Shown here one piece after another: positions 8,081 through 17,325 of a stretch of 27,307 nt of DNA. The position numbers and the translations under genes were made by a program. Position 1 is the first letter of the stretch, and every line of letters begins with the position of its first letter. The notes under the pieces are model-generated. The model had not been told where the DNA came from, did not search any database, and saw only the letters and a list, made by a program, of their open reading frames with translations. Source of the DNA: a virus. The stretch spans positions 1-27,307 of the IMG/VR virus record IMGVR_UViG_3300046167_000421. One strand, written 5' to 3'.

Positions 8081-11000
8081 ATGGCATTTGATCCAAATGA
8101 AGTGGCACAAGAGCAAGAAGCCAAGCAGCGAATCACTGTGGTTGGTCAGCCAACTGAGTTTGCCCAAGGCCCAGAGCAAGAAGGTGTGCAGGTAGCAGGC
8201 GTTGGCAAACTGTTTGAGCTTCTGAACAAGCTTGAACCAAGTGTGCGGCCTAACCCCCCTAAGCCCAAGCCTGTCGGCCCTGAAGCTGCGCGTGTGATGA
8301 CGCCTGACGAAATTGCGGCTACGCCTGCGTTTGATCCGTCTGTTGCGCCTCGGATGCCGCTTCCGCAGGAAATAGGCTCCGCTCCAAATCAAGCAGCTTT
8401 TTCTGAAAGCGCAACTAAGCGCGCTTTGGCTGGTCAGGTTCTTACCCCACAAGGCGTGGCAAAGTTTGAAGAGCGAGGCCTCAAGGCGCCTGGCATTAAC
8501 GAACAAGCTCCAACAGATGTGCTGCAAGACGCGCAAACTGCTTTGGCTAATGAGGCTGAAGCTTCAGCTCTTGCCGTCAATCAAGACGCAAAAAAGGCTC
8601 TTAACGCAGAGGTGAGGGGCTTTAATGCTGAAACAGGCACTGCTTCAGACGAAGTAGCCCAAGCCGTTTTAAGCCGCATGGATGTTAAAAATAAAAATAT
8701 ACAATCCTTAAAGGATGGCGGTGATTTTAATTATAATTATGTGGACACTCCTGACGATATAAAAGCGATGATTACAGCGGTCGGCGAGGAATACGAAAAC
8801 GAAACTGTTGCAAGAACTAGAGGAAAAATTTCAAACGATATGACTATAAAAGAAGCAGAAAAAGTTCTGCTTGATGAAATAGGTTTTACTAGAAAATTAC
8901 TAAACAGGCGAATTGGCGAAGGAGCTTTAACAGCTTCAGAATTTTTAGCTTCAAGAGAAATTCTTGTAAATAGTGCATCTAAACTTGTAGATATGGCTGA
9001 GCAGATAAGATTAGGCGCTGGCGCCGATGTCAGGCTTCGCTTCCGCAGGCAGCTTGCCATTCACAGCGGCATTCAGTTGCAGCTCAAAGGCGCTCAGACA
9101 GAAGCAGCTCGGGCATTGCAATCATTTCAAATCCGAGTTGATGGGGAGTTGGATGCAACGCGCTTTAGCGAAGAGGCCCAAAGGCTACTCTCGGAAAGCG
9201 GAGCTGAGGGGGTTACAGACGCGCTAGCTTCTGCACTTTTAAGAACATCAAACCAAACTGTAGACTCAGACAAGCTAAAAGCTATAAACGAGCTTGCAGA
9301 TGTTGGTTACCTCGCAAGAACAAAACAGATGGTGCATGAGGCCTACTTGGCTGGCTTGCTGTCATCACCGGCCACGCAAATGAAAAACATAGGTGGCACT
9401 CTTTCATTTATGCTTTTCCAACTTCCTGCGGAAGCTATTGGTGGGTTTTATGGTAGTGTGGACAGGGCAGCAAGGTCTAGACTAGGAATGCAATACCCGA
9501 TTACAGAAGATCAGGCATATATGGAAGATGTTTTGCTTCGACTAAAAGGTTGGTCTGATTCTTTTAGCGATGCATTAAAAGCCGGTTCAATAGCTTGGCG
9601 AACTGAATCACCCGCTGGGAAAAGCAAATTAGACATTGAACAATATGCATCAACAACAACAAAAAGTAACAACGTATTTAGTAGGGCTTTAGATGATTTA
9701 ACCAAAAGAATGCGGATACCATTCCGCATGCTGCTTTCGGTTGATGAGTTTACCAAAACCATTTCTCAGCGCGGAGAGCATTATACCCTTGTAAACCAGC
9801 GTTACCAACATGCATTGCGTCAAGGCATGACAGAGGAAGAAGCATTGGACGAGGCTGGCATGATGCTTCTTGATCCAGGGTCTGTTGCAGATGAAATAAA
9901 CTACAAATCAAAATACGATACGCTCCAATCTGATTTAGGCACGTTTGGCGAAGTTGCTGGGAAAATGCAACGAAATTTAATTGGCAGGTTTATTATGCCA
10001 TTTGTAACGGCTCCAACTAATTCTATTATGAGAACAATGGAATATATACCTGCCGCTCCTTCTAGATCTTATAATGATTTAAAGGGTAAAAACGGAGAGC
10101 GCGCGCGTCAGATTGCATTAGGCAAGTACACACTTGGACTTGCGGTTATGTCAAAGGCACATCAATTCTCAATGGATGGACGCATCACCGGCGGTATGCC
10201 ACAAGACAAAACGTCCAGAGATGCTTTGCCTCAAGGCTGGCAACCTTACAGCTTTGTCTTAAAAGGCGAAGGGTTCCCAGAAGGGGATGTACCTTTATAC
10301 GATAGGTTCGGCGCTCCAAACGGCCCTTTAACTTATGTAAATTTTCAAGGGTTTGAGCCTGTTGGCGGTTTGTTTGCCATTGCAGCAGATACAGCGCAGC
10401 GTATGAACGAAACAAACGATCCAAAACTTTGGTTTGAGTACCCGTTTCATGCAACTTTGGCAACAATGGACTACTATACAAATTTACCAATGTTGCAAGG
10501 AATTGCAGATGTAGTTGCTTTAACTGAAAGCAAAGACCCTGCAAAGCTTGCCAGAAGCTACGCAGAAAGTGCCGCATCCCCAATTCCCGTTCCTAGCCCC
10601 GTAAGCTCTTTGGAACGAATGTTTGCGCGTATGGCCGATCCGACAAGGGTAAAACCTAGAGAAGATTTTGAATACTATACTCTTGAAGACATTCGAAACC
10701 AAGTTGGCGTCGATGAAAATGGAGGCCCAATTTATAGATTTGCTTTGCCAGACGGAAGACCAGACTATAGGATGGTTGGGCTTCCAAAGTCAAAAGCGGG
10801 AATGCAAAGATCAGATCCCAGCAGAATTGCAATAGAGTTTTTCCAAGAGATGAATGCTCTTCAGGCTAAAGATAGTTTTGTACGACAAGCAGCAAACGAT
10901 CTAGGCTTGCCAGTAGCAGATGAGAGAGACCTCAATGCTGTTAGATATGATACATTAGGCAACGTGCGCGGCAGCGATGAATTTAGCTTTGCCGCCAACC

Positions 11001-11434
11001 CAGGCGCCGCGTTGTTTAGCAACTTGTCAGGACTTCGCTTGAAGCGCGGTGAGGAGCTGGAAGATTATGAAAAAGAGCTTATTAGGTTGCAGCGTGTTAC
11101 AAACAAGTGGCCTTTGAATAACCCAGAAAAAATGGGTCAGATTAAACTTAGCTATGGCATGCAGTCTGACTTAGCCAATATGGCTAAAAACCAAATAGAA
11201 GTTTCAATAGATGGTTATGGGAAGTTAAAATTTAGAGATGCAATAGCAGTTCTAACATCAACTAAAGCTTATAAGCTAATGCCTGATGGAGCCAAAGTTA
11301 ATTATTTGCGAGATATAAATTCACAATTTATAGAGAGGGGGTTCTTGGCATTGCTTGAAAACCCAGAATATGCAAATATGCGGCAAGCATATGAGGAAGT
11401 AATTCAGCTTAAAAAGAGTGGTACAATAGAATGA
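8081..11434 (+). CDS. Very large internal virion / ejection protein (T7 gp16 position)
   Basis: This 1117-aa protein has a proline-rich, disordered N-terminus (about 1-110), a long helical central part, and at about residues 417-455 the segment AYLAGLLSSPATQMKNIGGT. That A-x-L-S-x-P-x-T-x-x-x-N signature recurs in large phage polyvalent and ejected proteins and precedes hydrophobic helices. A later motif, RFIMPFVTAPTNSI (about 640), is also membrane-like. By position it corresponds to T7 gp16, which is ejected and spans the envelope; no lytic transglycosylase motif is evident. AGGAGA sits at good spacing before the ATG. The stop overlaps the next start (ATGA). Base composition is patchy along the gene (see findings). 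Ejection role is inferred from order and size. Confidence 0.65.
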   Translation: MAFDPNEVAQEQEAKQRITVVGQPTEFAQGPEQEGVQVAGVGKLFELLNKLEPSVRPNPPKPKPVGPEAARVMTPDEIAATPAFDPSVAPRMPLPQEIGSAPNQAAFSESATKRALAGQVLTPQGVAKFEERGLKAPGINEQAPTDVLQDAQTALANEAEASALAVNQDAKKALNAEVRGFNAETGTASDEVAQAVLSRMDVKNKNIQSLKDGGDFNYNYVDTPDDIKAMITAVGEEYENETVARTRGKISNDMTIKEAEKVLLDEIGFTRKLLNRRIGEGALTASEFLASREILVNSASKLVDMAEQIRLGAGADVRLRFRRQLAIHSGIQLQLKGAQTEAARALQSFQIRVDGELDATRFSEEAQRLLSESGAEGVTDALASALLRTSNQTVDSDKLKAINELADVGYLARTKQMVHEAYLAGLLSSPATQMKNIGGTLSFMLFQLPAEAIGGFYGSVDRAARSRLGMQYPITEDQAYMEDVLLRLKGWSDSFSDALKAGSIAWRTESPAGKSKLDIEQYASTTTKSNNVFSRALDDLTKRMRIPFRMLLSVDEFTKTISQRGEHYTLVNQRYQHALRQGMTEEEALDEAGMMLLDPGSVADEINYKSKYDTLQSDLGTFGEVAGKMQRNLIGRFIMPFVTAPTNSIMRTMEYIPAAPSRSYNDLKGKNGERARQIALGKYTLGLAVMSKAHQFSMDGRITGGMPQDKTSRDALPQGWQPYSFVLKGEGFPEGDVPLYDRFGAPNGPLTYVNFQGFEPVGGLFAIAADTAQRMNETNDPKLWFEYPFHATLATMDYYTNLPMLQGIADVVALTESKDPAKLARSYAESAASPIPVPSPVSSLERMFARMADPTRVKPREDFEYYTLEDIRNQVGVDENGGPIYRFALPDGRPDYRMVGLPKSKAGMQRSDPSRIAIEFFQEMNALQAKDSFVRQAANDLGLPVADERDLNAVRYDTLGNVRGSDEFSFAANPGAALFSNLSGLRLKRGEELEDYEKELIRLQRVTNKWPLNNPEKMGQIKLSYGMQSDLANMAKNQIEVSIDGYGKLKFRDAIAVLTSTKAYKLMPDGAKVNYLRDINSQFIERGFLALLENPEYANMRQAYEEVIQLKKSGTIE

Positions 11435-13719
11435 CGGTATCTAGCAGCACTAACCGAGCAAGTTATAGTGGCAACGGATCGCTCACAACCTTTGCGTATG
11501 GCTTCAAGGTTTTCGACCAGGGCGATCTGACGGTTATCCTTAGAGCCGCCAATGGCACAGAGACCGTGCAGACGATTACAACGCATTACACTGTGACGGG
11601 CGTGGGTTCGGCAAGCGGCGGCAACGTAGTGTTTGGAACTGCACCGGCGTCCGGCGTCACTGTTGTTATTATTCGAGAGCAGCCCCTCACCCAAGGACTT
11701 GACCTGGTTCCCAATGATCCGTTCCCTGCTCAGTCACTGGAAGAGAGCTTGGACAAGCTTACATTTGTTGACCAAAGATTAAGTGAGTCTATAGATCGCG
11801 CGCTGACTTTCAGTGTTGGTGACTTTGTCACTGACGCGACACTGCCTTTTAAAGAGCAGCGTGTTGGTAAGGTTTTAGCATTTAACGAGACAACCGGCGA
11901 CCCAGAGGCGGGGCCAACGATTGCAGACACGCAGTCCATTGCAAATGTTTCAGCCGACATTGCGTTGCTTGCTGACATCCAAGACGGAACTACAGCGACT
12001 GACGCAATTACAAACGTAAATACAATCCGCACTGATGTAACTACAGTTTCGGGCATATCTGCTAATGTAACAACTGTTGCTGGTGTGTCTGCCAATGTAA
12101 CTACGGTGGCGGGTGTCTCAGCGAATGTTACAACGGTAGCTAGTGTATCAAGCGAAGTGGCAACTCTTGGCCCAATCGCAACTGACATTACAGCAGTGGC
12201 GTCAAACAACACTAATGTGACAACCGTTGCAACAAACATTAACGCAGTAAACACTGTTGCTTCCAACATTACCAATATCAACACAGTGGCTAACGATTTG
12301 TTAGAGGCTGTGTCGGAGATTGAAACTGTTGCTAACGATCTTAATGAGGCGACAAGCGAGATTGAGGTTGTTGCGAATAACATTGCTAACGTAAATACAG
12401 TCGGGACAATCAGCGGCAACGTGACCACAGTGGCGGGAATATCCGCAGACGTTACAGCCGTGGCGGCGGATGCAAGCGACATTGGTGTCGTGGCGACAAA
12501 CATTGTAAACGTAAATGCTGTTGGAGGCATCTCAGGCAATGTAACAACTGTAGCTGGTATTAGCTCTGATGTAACAACTGTAGCTGGGATTAGTGCCGAC
12601 ATTAGTACGGTCGCCAACACAGACCTAACTGCGGTAATTAATAACTCAGCAAACATTGCAACGGTAGGGACTAACATTGCTAACGTAAACACGGTGGCAA
12701 CTAATGTTTCTTCAGTCACAAACGTAAGCAACAACATAAGCTCAGTTAATAGTTTCTCTTCTCAGTACACTATCTCAGCCTCTGAACCCTCTTCTCCTAA
12801 TGAGGGATTGCTTTGGTTCGACTCATCAACAGACACGATGAAAGTTTACAACGGCAACTCGTTCCAAAATGCTGGCAGTTCTGTAAACGGTACAAGCTCA
12901 CGCGGTTCCTTCACAGCAACGGCAGGGCAGACTTCGTTTGCAACTACAGGATACGATAGCGGTTACATTGATGTGTATTTGAACGGCGTGAAGCTAATTG
13001 GAGGCACTGATTTTACTGCGACAGATGGCGTTAACTTTGTTCTTACTACTGGCGCTGCGCTTAACGACACTCTGGACTACGTTGCCTACGGAACATTTAA
13101 TCTTGCAGACGTATATACCAAGACAGTTTCTGATGCTCGCTACTTACCACTGACAGGCGGTACGGTATCAGGTGGTTTGGTCGTAAGTGGCAACCTTACA
13201 GTCTCTGGAACTACTACAACGGTTAACAGCACTACGCTTGATGTCGCTGACAAGAACATAACCATTGCTAACGGCGCGGCTGACGCAACGGCAGCTAATG
13301 GTGCGGGTATTACTGTTGATGGGGCTAGTGCTACGTTTAACTATGCGGCTACTGGCGACAAGTGGACAATGAACAAGCCGCTTGATGTAACTGGTACGGT
13401 CAACGCTACAGCATTTACAGGTGATGGCTCTGGTCTAACAGGCGTGGGCTTTACGACAAACGTAGTGACCTCAAGCACAACAGCATCCAAAGACAACCAC
13501 TACTACCTCAACGGCGCAACACTGACACTTACACTTCCAGCCTCTCCTAGCGTAGGCGATGAGGTTCGCCTCAGTGAAGTAGCTGGCAACACAGATTGTA
13601 TTGTGGGGCGCAACGGCAGCAACATCATGGGTGATGCTTCAGACTTAACAATAGATTCAGCCTATCTCGTACTGTCCTTGAGATATGTCGATGCGACTAT
13701 CGGCTGGGCATTCTCATAA
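11431..13719 (+). CDS. Tail fibre protein with T7 gp17-like N-terminal attachment domain
   Basis: In this 762-aa fibre, residues 1-150 match the N-terminal virion-attachment domain of T7 gp17-like fibres (SYSGNGSLTTFAYGFKVFDQ, then REQPLTQ and SLEESLDKLT). About 190-440 is a long run of near-heptad V-T-T-V-A-G-I-S-A-x repeats, probably a trimeric shaft. About 445-485 is a P-S-S-P-N-E-G-L-L-W-F-D-S module with M-K-V-Y-N-G. Next come a VYLNGVKLIGGTDFTAT module and a V-S-G-N-L-T-V-S-G-T-T-T-T-V-N-S-type repeat known from long fibres of marine phages. The C-terminal about 100 residues probably contact the receptor or the next adhesin. The start overlaps the previous stop (ATGA). No chaperone-type autoproteolytic end is visible. 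Confidence 0.8.
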   Translation: MTVSSSTNRASYSGNGSLTTFAYGFKVFDQGDLTVILRAANGTETVQTITTHYTVTGVGSASGGNVVFGTAPASGVTVVIIREQPLTQGLDLVPNDPFPAQSLEESLDKLTFVDQRLSESIDRALTFSVGDFVTDATLPFKEQRVGKVLAFNETTGDPEAGPTIADTQSIANVSADIALLADIQDGTTATDAITNVNTIRTDVTTVSGISANVTTVAGVSANVTTVAGVSANVTTVASVSSEVATLGPIATDITAVASNNTNVTTVATNINAVNTVASNITNINTVANDLLEAVSEIETVANDLNEATSEIEVVANNIANVNTVGTISGNVTTVAGISADVTAVAADASDIGVVATNIVNVNAVGGISGNVTTVAGISSDVTTVAGISADISTVANTDLTAVINNSANIATVGTNIANVNTVATNVSSVTNVSNNISSVNSFSSQYTISASEPSSPNEGLLWFDSSTDTMKVYNGNSFQNAGSSVNGTSSRGSFTATAGQTSFATTGYDSGYIDVYLNGVKLIGGTDFTATDGVNFVLTTGAALNDTLDYVAYGTFNLADVYTKTVSDARYLPLTGGTVSGGLVVSGNLTVSGTTTTVNSTTLDVADKNITIANGAADATAANGAGITVDGASATFNYAATGDKWTMNKPLDVTGTVNATAFTGDGSGLTGVGFTTNVVTSSTTASKDNHYYLNGATLTLTLPASPSVGDEVRLSEVAGNTDCIVGRNGSNIMGDASDLTIDSAYLVLSLRYVDATIGWAFS
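12030..12760 (+). repeat. Imperfect tandem repeats encoding the V-T-T-V-A-G-I-S-A fibre shaft
   Basis: The tail-fibre gene contains a long array of diverged short repeats. Each unit encodes roughly N/D-V-T-T-V-A-G-I-S-A or a variant such as N-I-A-N-V-N-T-V-A. Some copies are almost identical in DNA: GTAACAACTGTAGCTGG occurs at 12541-12557 and again at 12571-12587. The antisense strand is consequently open for about 1 kb without being a real gene. Confidence 0.8.
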
Positions 13720-13736
13720 TTAGAAGGTGATATAAA

Positions 13737-14807
13737 ATGGGTACAACAAGTTCTTTCTTTGGCGGTGGCGGCGGTGGCGCATTCCTCCCACATTTCATTC
13801 TAACTACCGGATTTACGGCAAGTGGAACGTGGACAGCTGATCTAACTGGTCAGATTTGTGTTCACGTTATTGGCGCTGGCGGTGCGGGTGCAATGAGCAA
13901 TGACGGAACTGGCGGCGCTGCTGGTGGTTATTGCCGCAAAATCTTTGATGTTTCTTCTGGTGATAGCTTTACCTTTACTCAAGGTGCTGGTGGAAAAACT
14001 AGTAATGCCGCTGGCAATTCTTCTACTTTTTCAAATTCATCAACAATTAACCTTGTAGCAAATGGTGGTTCGGGTGGAACAAATAGTACCAACACAAGAC
14101 CCAATGGAGGATCGGCAACAGGTGGCGATGTAAATGTAACGGGCGGTAAGGCTGGATTACGCAACTTGGGCAATCAGCGAACTGGTGGTGGAGCAGTGGG
14201 TATCTTTGGCGTTGACGGTGGCAATGGCTTTCAAAGCGGTGATGTTACAGCAACTGGTGGGTATCACTATTGCACAGGCGGTGCTGGGATTGGTGGAGCA
14301 AGTGCCTCACTCTTTGGCACAAGCACTGGCTCATATGGGCATACAAGTGGTGGCGGTGGATCGGGTGGCCCATCGGTATCTGTAACAGATGATGGCTGGC
14401 GCGGCCAAGATGTAGATCAGCTGGCTAGAGGTGGGCCAGCTTCAATTACAAAACCTGAGAACTGCAAGAACTTATTTAGATTTATTCCTGAGTTTGGCGT
14501 TGGTGGTTCCGCGCAAACAATGCGCACTTCCCAATCTCATAGCTTTAGTAGCGAACCTCCCGGCGTAGGTGGTGGTGGAGCCGCGACTTGTTTTCGTGGG
14601 TATAGCTACTTTGCTGGACAAGATGGTGGAATGTTTGCTGGCGGTGGCGCAGGGGGAGACTCAAAATGTGGAGGTAATGGTGGATGGGGCGGTGGCGGCG
14701 GCGCTGGTTATGCAAACACGCAAGTCCGTGATCCATATACAAACGTCCAAAGAAGCGGTGGCCTTGGTGGGGATGGCGTTATCTTTGTAGAATACCTATC
14801 GGTATAA
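13737..14807 (+). CDS. Glycine-rich tail adhesin
   Basis: This 356-aa protein is dominated by glycine: a G6 run near the N-terminus, then many GGAGG, GGSGG and GGGGAG stretches. It ends in a V-I-F-V-E-Y-L strand. Such composition is typical of phage receptor-binding tips, where glycine-rich motifs form polyglycine-II bundles (described for T-even gp38-type adhesins) and variable loops bind the receptor. The motif FTASGTWTADLTGQICVHVIGAGGAG near the start resembles glycine-rich fibre proteins. AGAAGGTGA (13722-13730) gives a good ribosome site. It lies directly after the fibre gene and before other fibre-like genes, supporting a role at the fibre tip. Receptor specificity cannot be read from the sequence. 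Confidence 0.65.
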   Translation: MGTTSSFFGGGGGGAFLPHFILTTGFTASGTWTADLTGQICVHVIGAGGAGAMSNDGTGGAAGGYCRKIFDVSSGDSFTFTQGAGGKTSNAAGNSSTFSNSSTINLVANGGSGGTNSTNTRPNGGSATGGDVNVTGGKAGLRNLGNQRTGGGAVGIFGVDGGNGFQSGDVTATGGYHYCTGGAGIGGASASLFGTSTGSYGHTSGGGGSGGPSVSVTDDGWRGQDVDQLARGGPASITKPENCKNLFRFIPEFGVGGSAQTMRTSQSHSFSSEPPGVGGGGAATCFRGYSYFAGQDGGMFAGGGAGGDSKCGGNGGWGGGGGAGYANTQVRDPYTNVQRSGGLGGDGVIFVEYLSV

Positions 14808-14817
14808 GGATAAAACA

Positions 14818-15168
14818 ATGACAAAAGCAAGAGACCTAGCAAACCTAATCGCAGCGGGTAATCCACTTGCAGATGGGGCTATCACTGTCGCAGAAATCAG
14901 TGACCTCACTGCTACTGCCAGTGACCTCAACAACGTGGCTGGTATCAACACCTCTGTGCAAACACAGCTTGATTCTAAGGCGTCAGCCTCCGATCTCACT
15001 ACAGCAATCAGTGGCCTTGGCACAGCGTCCGCACTCGACGTTGGCACAGGTGCAAACCAAGTCGTTCAACTCAATGGGTCAGGACAGCTACCCGCACTGA
15101 GCGCAACAAACCTAACTGGCATCGACGGTGTTTCAGCCGCAGCCCTACTCAAATATGGAGCTTTATAA
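14818..15168 (+). CDS. Small tail fibre-like protein
   Basis: This 116-aa protein begins MTKARDLANLIAAGNPLADG and continues with Asp/Thr/Ser-rich segments (ITVAEISDLTATASDLNN). It then has a segment typical of fibre stems and collars (V-V-Q-L-N-G-S-G-Q-L-P-A-L-S-A-T-N-L-T-G-I). These motifs are common in tail fibres of marine phages that use short repeated modules. AAGGAT precedes the ATG at good spacing. The stop overlaps the next start (TAATG). It may be a short fibre, or a connector between the glycine-rich adhesin and the next protein; no enzyme motif is visible. Confidence 0.6.
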   Translation: MTKARDLANLIAAGNPLADGAITVAEISDLTATASDLNNVAGINTSVQTQLDSKASASDLTTAISGLGTASALDVGTGANQVVQLNGSGQLPALSATNLTGIDGVSAAALLKYGAL

Positions 15169-16415
15169 TGGCTGATACATTAGAAGAAATCTACAAAGCA
15201 ACACTCACTGCTAGCGACTTTGATAGCAACGGCGTGAAGACAATTATAACTACGGATGCAAGCACACGTTACGTTTTGAAGGATATTCAAGTTGAGTCTT
15301 CTGAGGCACAAGTTCCTATTAAGGCAAATCTTTTAATTAACGATATGAACGTATCTAATATAGATAGCTCTGTTACGGGTTCTGAAATTGTGGGGCCGTC
15401 TTCAACTGTTAAAGTTGACACTTCTACTTACCCCTTAAATTACACTGATAATTACTATCAGGTAATAAACAGCAGCGCGAATTTAGAACAGAACACAACT
15501 GCTAGTATTGCAGGAGTGGTAGAAACTGGATTAACAAATTTAAAGTCTACTGTAACACCTGTGCATTCAATTAGTAATTATGATTACATTGGTTATTGGG
15601 AAGGCGTTGGCCCAAATAATGTTGTATTAAAGATTTTATATGATGGCAACTCTACTACCCAATACTACATTTATAACAGTAGCGGATCGCAAATAGCATC
15701 TAATACACAAAGCTACTCACCAAAAGCATTTGATGGTTCTAGGTATTTGTATTACTTCCCATCAGGCACTGTGATGAAAAGGTACGATACATGGACAGAC
15801 ACAACTAGTGATATTAGTGCTTCAATTGGGAATGGTGTTGCAACTACTTACGCTAGATTAATGTATGCTGGTAATGGCCTGTACCTTGGATGGAAAAGTT
15901 ATACTAACGCCTCTGCTACAACACGCCCATTTGTATTTGATAGTAATAAAAACACTATTACAACAACTACTAATGGAAACTCAGCAAATAGTCAGTTTAA
16001 TCTTAATAGTGAGATTACATGGTGTACCTCTGATGCTAACGGTAATATTTACATGGCAAAAGTAAACAATAGCTCTAACTGGTATGTATATAAAATAAAT
16101 TCTTCTTACACCATATCCAACGTAGGCAGTATAAGTATGAGCGGGTTTTCAATGTGGCACAGTCAACAATGGTGCAGTAGTGGTGAAGACGGGCGGCTTT
16201 ATTTTTACAGTAACTCAGGAAGGGTTGCTTATTATGATGCTGCTGCCCATCTCTTCACGCATACAGATTTAAACTTTAATAGTACCTCACCCCTTAGTGG
16301 AAAGGGTCATTTAACCATTGGCTCAAAGACGCCCTCTGCATCTACTATCTCATCAAGAACTTACAGCTTAGATCCACAGGTTACTTACCGAGTAACTGGC
16401 GTTAAATCTGTATAG
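15168..16415 (+). CDS. AT-rich putative tail adhesin, beta-propeller-like
   Basis: The first about 100 residues of this 415-aa protein form a small beta domain (EEIYKATLTASDF, then V-L-K-D-I-Q-V). This pattern is also seen in virion surface proteins. The rest is rich in Tyr, Ser, Asn and Thr, with repeated strand-turn elements such as D-G-S-R-Y-L-Y-Y, G-N-G-L-Y-L-G-W, D-A-N-G-N-I-Y and D-G-R-L-Y-F-Y. These look like blades of a propeller or Kelch-like sensor. Codons are markedly AT-rich compared with neighbours (a hand count of 15961-16020 gives 18 G/C in 60), consistent with recent acquisition. GGAG precedes the ATG and the stop is followed closely by the next gene. The receptor-binding role is inferred from location and composition. 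Confidence 0.55.
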   Translation: MADTLEEIYKATLTASDFDSNGVKTIITTDASTRYVLKDIQVESSEAQVPIKANLLINDMNVSNIDSSVTGSEIVGPSSTVKVDTSTYPLNYTDNYYQVINSSANLEQNTTASIAGVVETGLTNLKSTVTPVHSISNYDYIGYWEGVGPNNVVLKILYDGNSTTQYYIYNSSGSQIASNTQSYSPKAFDGSRYLYYFPSGTVMKRYDTWTDTTSDISASIGNGVATTYARLMYAGNGLYLGWKSYTNASATTRPFVFDSNKNTITTTTNGNSANSQFNLNSEITWCTSDANGNIYMAKVNNSSNWYVYKINSSYTISNVGSISMSGFSMWHSQQWCSSGEDGRLYFYSNSGRVAYYDAAAHLFTHTDLNFNSTSPLSGKGHLTIGSKTPSASTISSRTYSLDPQVTYRVTGVKSV

Positions 16416-16426
16416 GAGAAATTAAA

Positions 16427-16720
16427 ATGGCTTTAACAACCATACCAGTAACAACAACAAGTGTAGCAACTCCTGACAAAATGATTAAAGTAGGCGCTGA
16501 TGCTCAAGCTACTATTTATACCTGTCCAACAGGAAGAAAGTTTATAGGGCAGGGTGTCTTAGGTGGGAATGGTAGTTCAACTATTTACATCGGAGATGGC
16601 ACTCAAGGGGGCATCAGCGGCGGCTCATCAGGAGGACATTCGTTTGACCTTTACTTACCAGCGGGAGCTTCAGTAATAGCGCAATATGCTGGAATATCTG
16701 GGATTGAATCAGATGCTTAG
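16427..16720 (+). CDS. Small beta-rich virion-surface-like protein
   Basis: This 97-aa protein is beta-rich and contains A-T-I-Y-T-C-P-T-G-R-K-F-I-G-Q-G, a pattern found in small phage surface or fibre-tip domains where the Y-T-x-P-x-G-R turn joins strands. Glycine-rich loops (DGTQGGISGGSSGGH) follow. AGGAGA lies 8-9 nt before the ATG. It resembles in style the N-terminal domain of the preceding 415-aa protein, so the two may be related attachment modules. The next gene probably starts inside its last codons (ATGCTTAG). Precise function is unknown. Confidence 0.5.
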   Translation: MALTTIPVTTTSVATPDKMIKVGADAQATIYTCPTGRKFIGQGVLGGNGSSTIYIGDGTQGGISGGSSGGHSFDLYLPAGASVIAQYAGISGIESDA

Positions 16721-17117
16721 TATTACAGTAAATGATGATCTGTCATCGCATACGGTAAACGAAGATGAAACTCTTGAGTTCTTCTTTCCACCTTGGAACG
16801 TGCTTACAACAGAACCCTTTGCTTCTGCTGACGATGTTGAGGCGTTTATTAATGCTAACGTAAAAGAGTACAACTGGTGGCAACCATACGTTGAACCCGC
16901 TGTTCGGGCGCAACAGCAATCGGATACCCTTTCAGCCGCTAACCGTGACACACGCAATCAGCTACTCAGTGACAGCGATTGGACACAGATGACAGACAAT
17001 GCATTGACCGATGAAGCAAAGGCTTTGTGGGTTACATATAGATCTGCGTTGCGTGACCTTACGGCACATGAGAATTGGCCTAACCTAGAAGACGCCGATT
17101 GGCCGACGAAACCATAG
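16713..17117 (+). CDS. Tail (fibre) assembly chaperone-like protein
   Basis: The C-terminal half is a recognisable assembly-chaperone module: T-R-N-Q-L-L-S-D-S-D-W-T-Q-M, then L-T-D-E-A-K-A-L-W-V-T-Y-R-S-A-L-R-D-L-T, ending in the typical D-W-P-T-K-P. Proteins with this tail help fold or trimerise tail fibres and are usually encoded just after them, as here. The frame also has an ATG at 16686, but ATG 16713 overlaps the stop of the previous gene and gives the more natural start (134 aa). The N-terminal part is acidic and probably binds a fibre or adhesin. Which of the upstream fibres it serves is not known. Confidence 0.75.
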   Translation: MLSITVNDDLSSHTVNEDETLEFFFPPWNVLTTEPFASADDVEAFINANVKEYNWWQPYVEPAVRAQQQSDTLSAANRDTRNQLLSDSDWTQMTDNALTDEAKALWVTYRSALRDLTAHENWPNLEDADWPTKP

Positions 17118-17126
17118 GAATAAAAA

Positions 17127-17321
17127 ATGGACAAACGTACAGTAGCTTCCGCGCATGAGCGGATTGATGGCCTAGAGAAAGAGGTAATTGCCATGCAAAC
17201 AGAAATGCGAATTCAATTCAAAGATCTGTTTGGCCGCGTTAAGCGCATGGAAGCAATCATGATTGGGACAACGGGCTTTATCATTGCACTCTTAGTGGCA
17301 GTGCTGACAAAGATGGGCTGA
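17127..17321 (+). CDS. Coiled-coil/TM holin-like protein (XhlA-like architecture)
   Basis: This 64-aa protein has an amphipathic coiled coil at about residues 8-40 (AHERIDGLEKEVIAMQTEM) followed by one membrane helix at about 43-62 (IMIGTTGFIIALLVAVLTK) and a two-residue tail. This is the architecture of XhlA-type haemolysin/holin accessory proteins. AGGA precedes the ATG. It opens the lysis cassette, a few bases after the tail chaperone and before four more membrane or lysis genes. It may regulate membrane lesion timing with the holin at 18355. The family call is by architecture only; there is no catalytic motif to test. Confidence 0.6.
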   Translation: MDKRTVASAHERIDGLEKEVIAMQTEMRIQFKDLFGRVKRMEAIMIGTTGFIIALLVAVLTKMG

Positions 17322-17325
17322 CAAA

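Noticed and set aside
11730-12737. 335-aa open frame on the minus strand within the fibre gene
   Set aside because: It is the antisense of the VTTVAGISA repeats; its own repeats mirror them and there is no ribosome site or neighbour on that strand.
14185-14385. Alternative plus-strand frame in the glycine-rich adhesin gene
   Set aside because: A shifted reading of GGT/GGC repeats giving Val/Ala-rich sequence, without a credible ribosome site.
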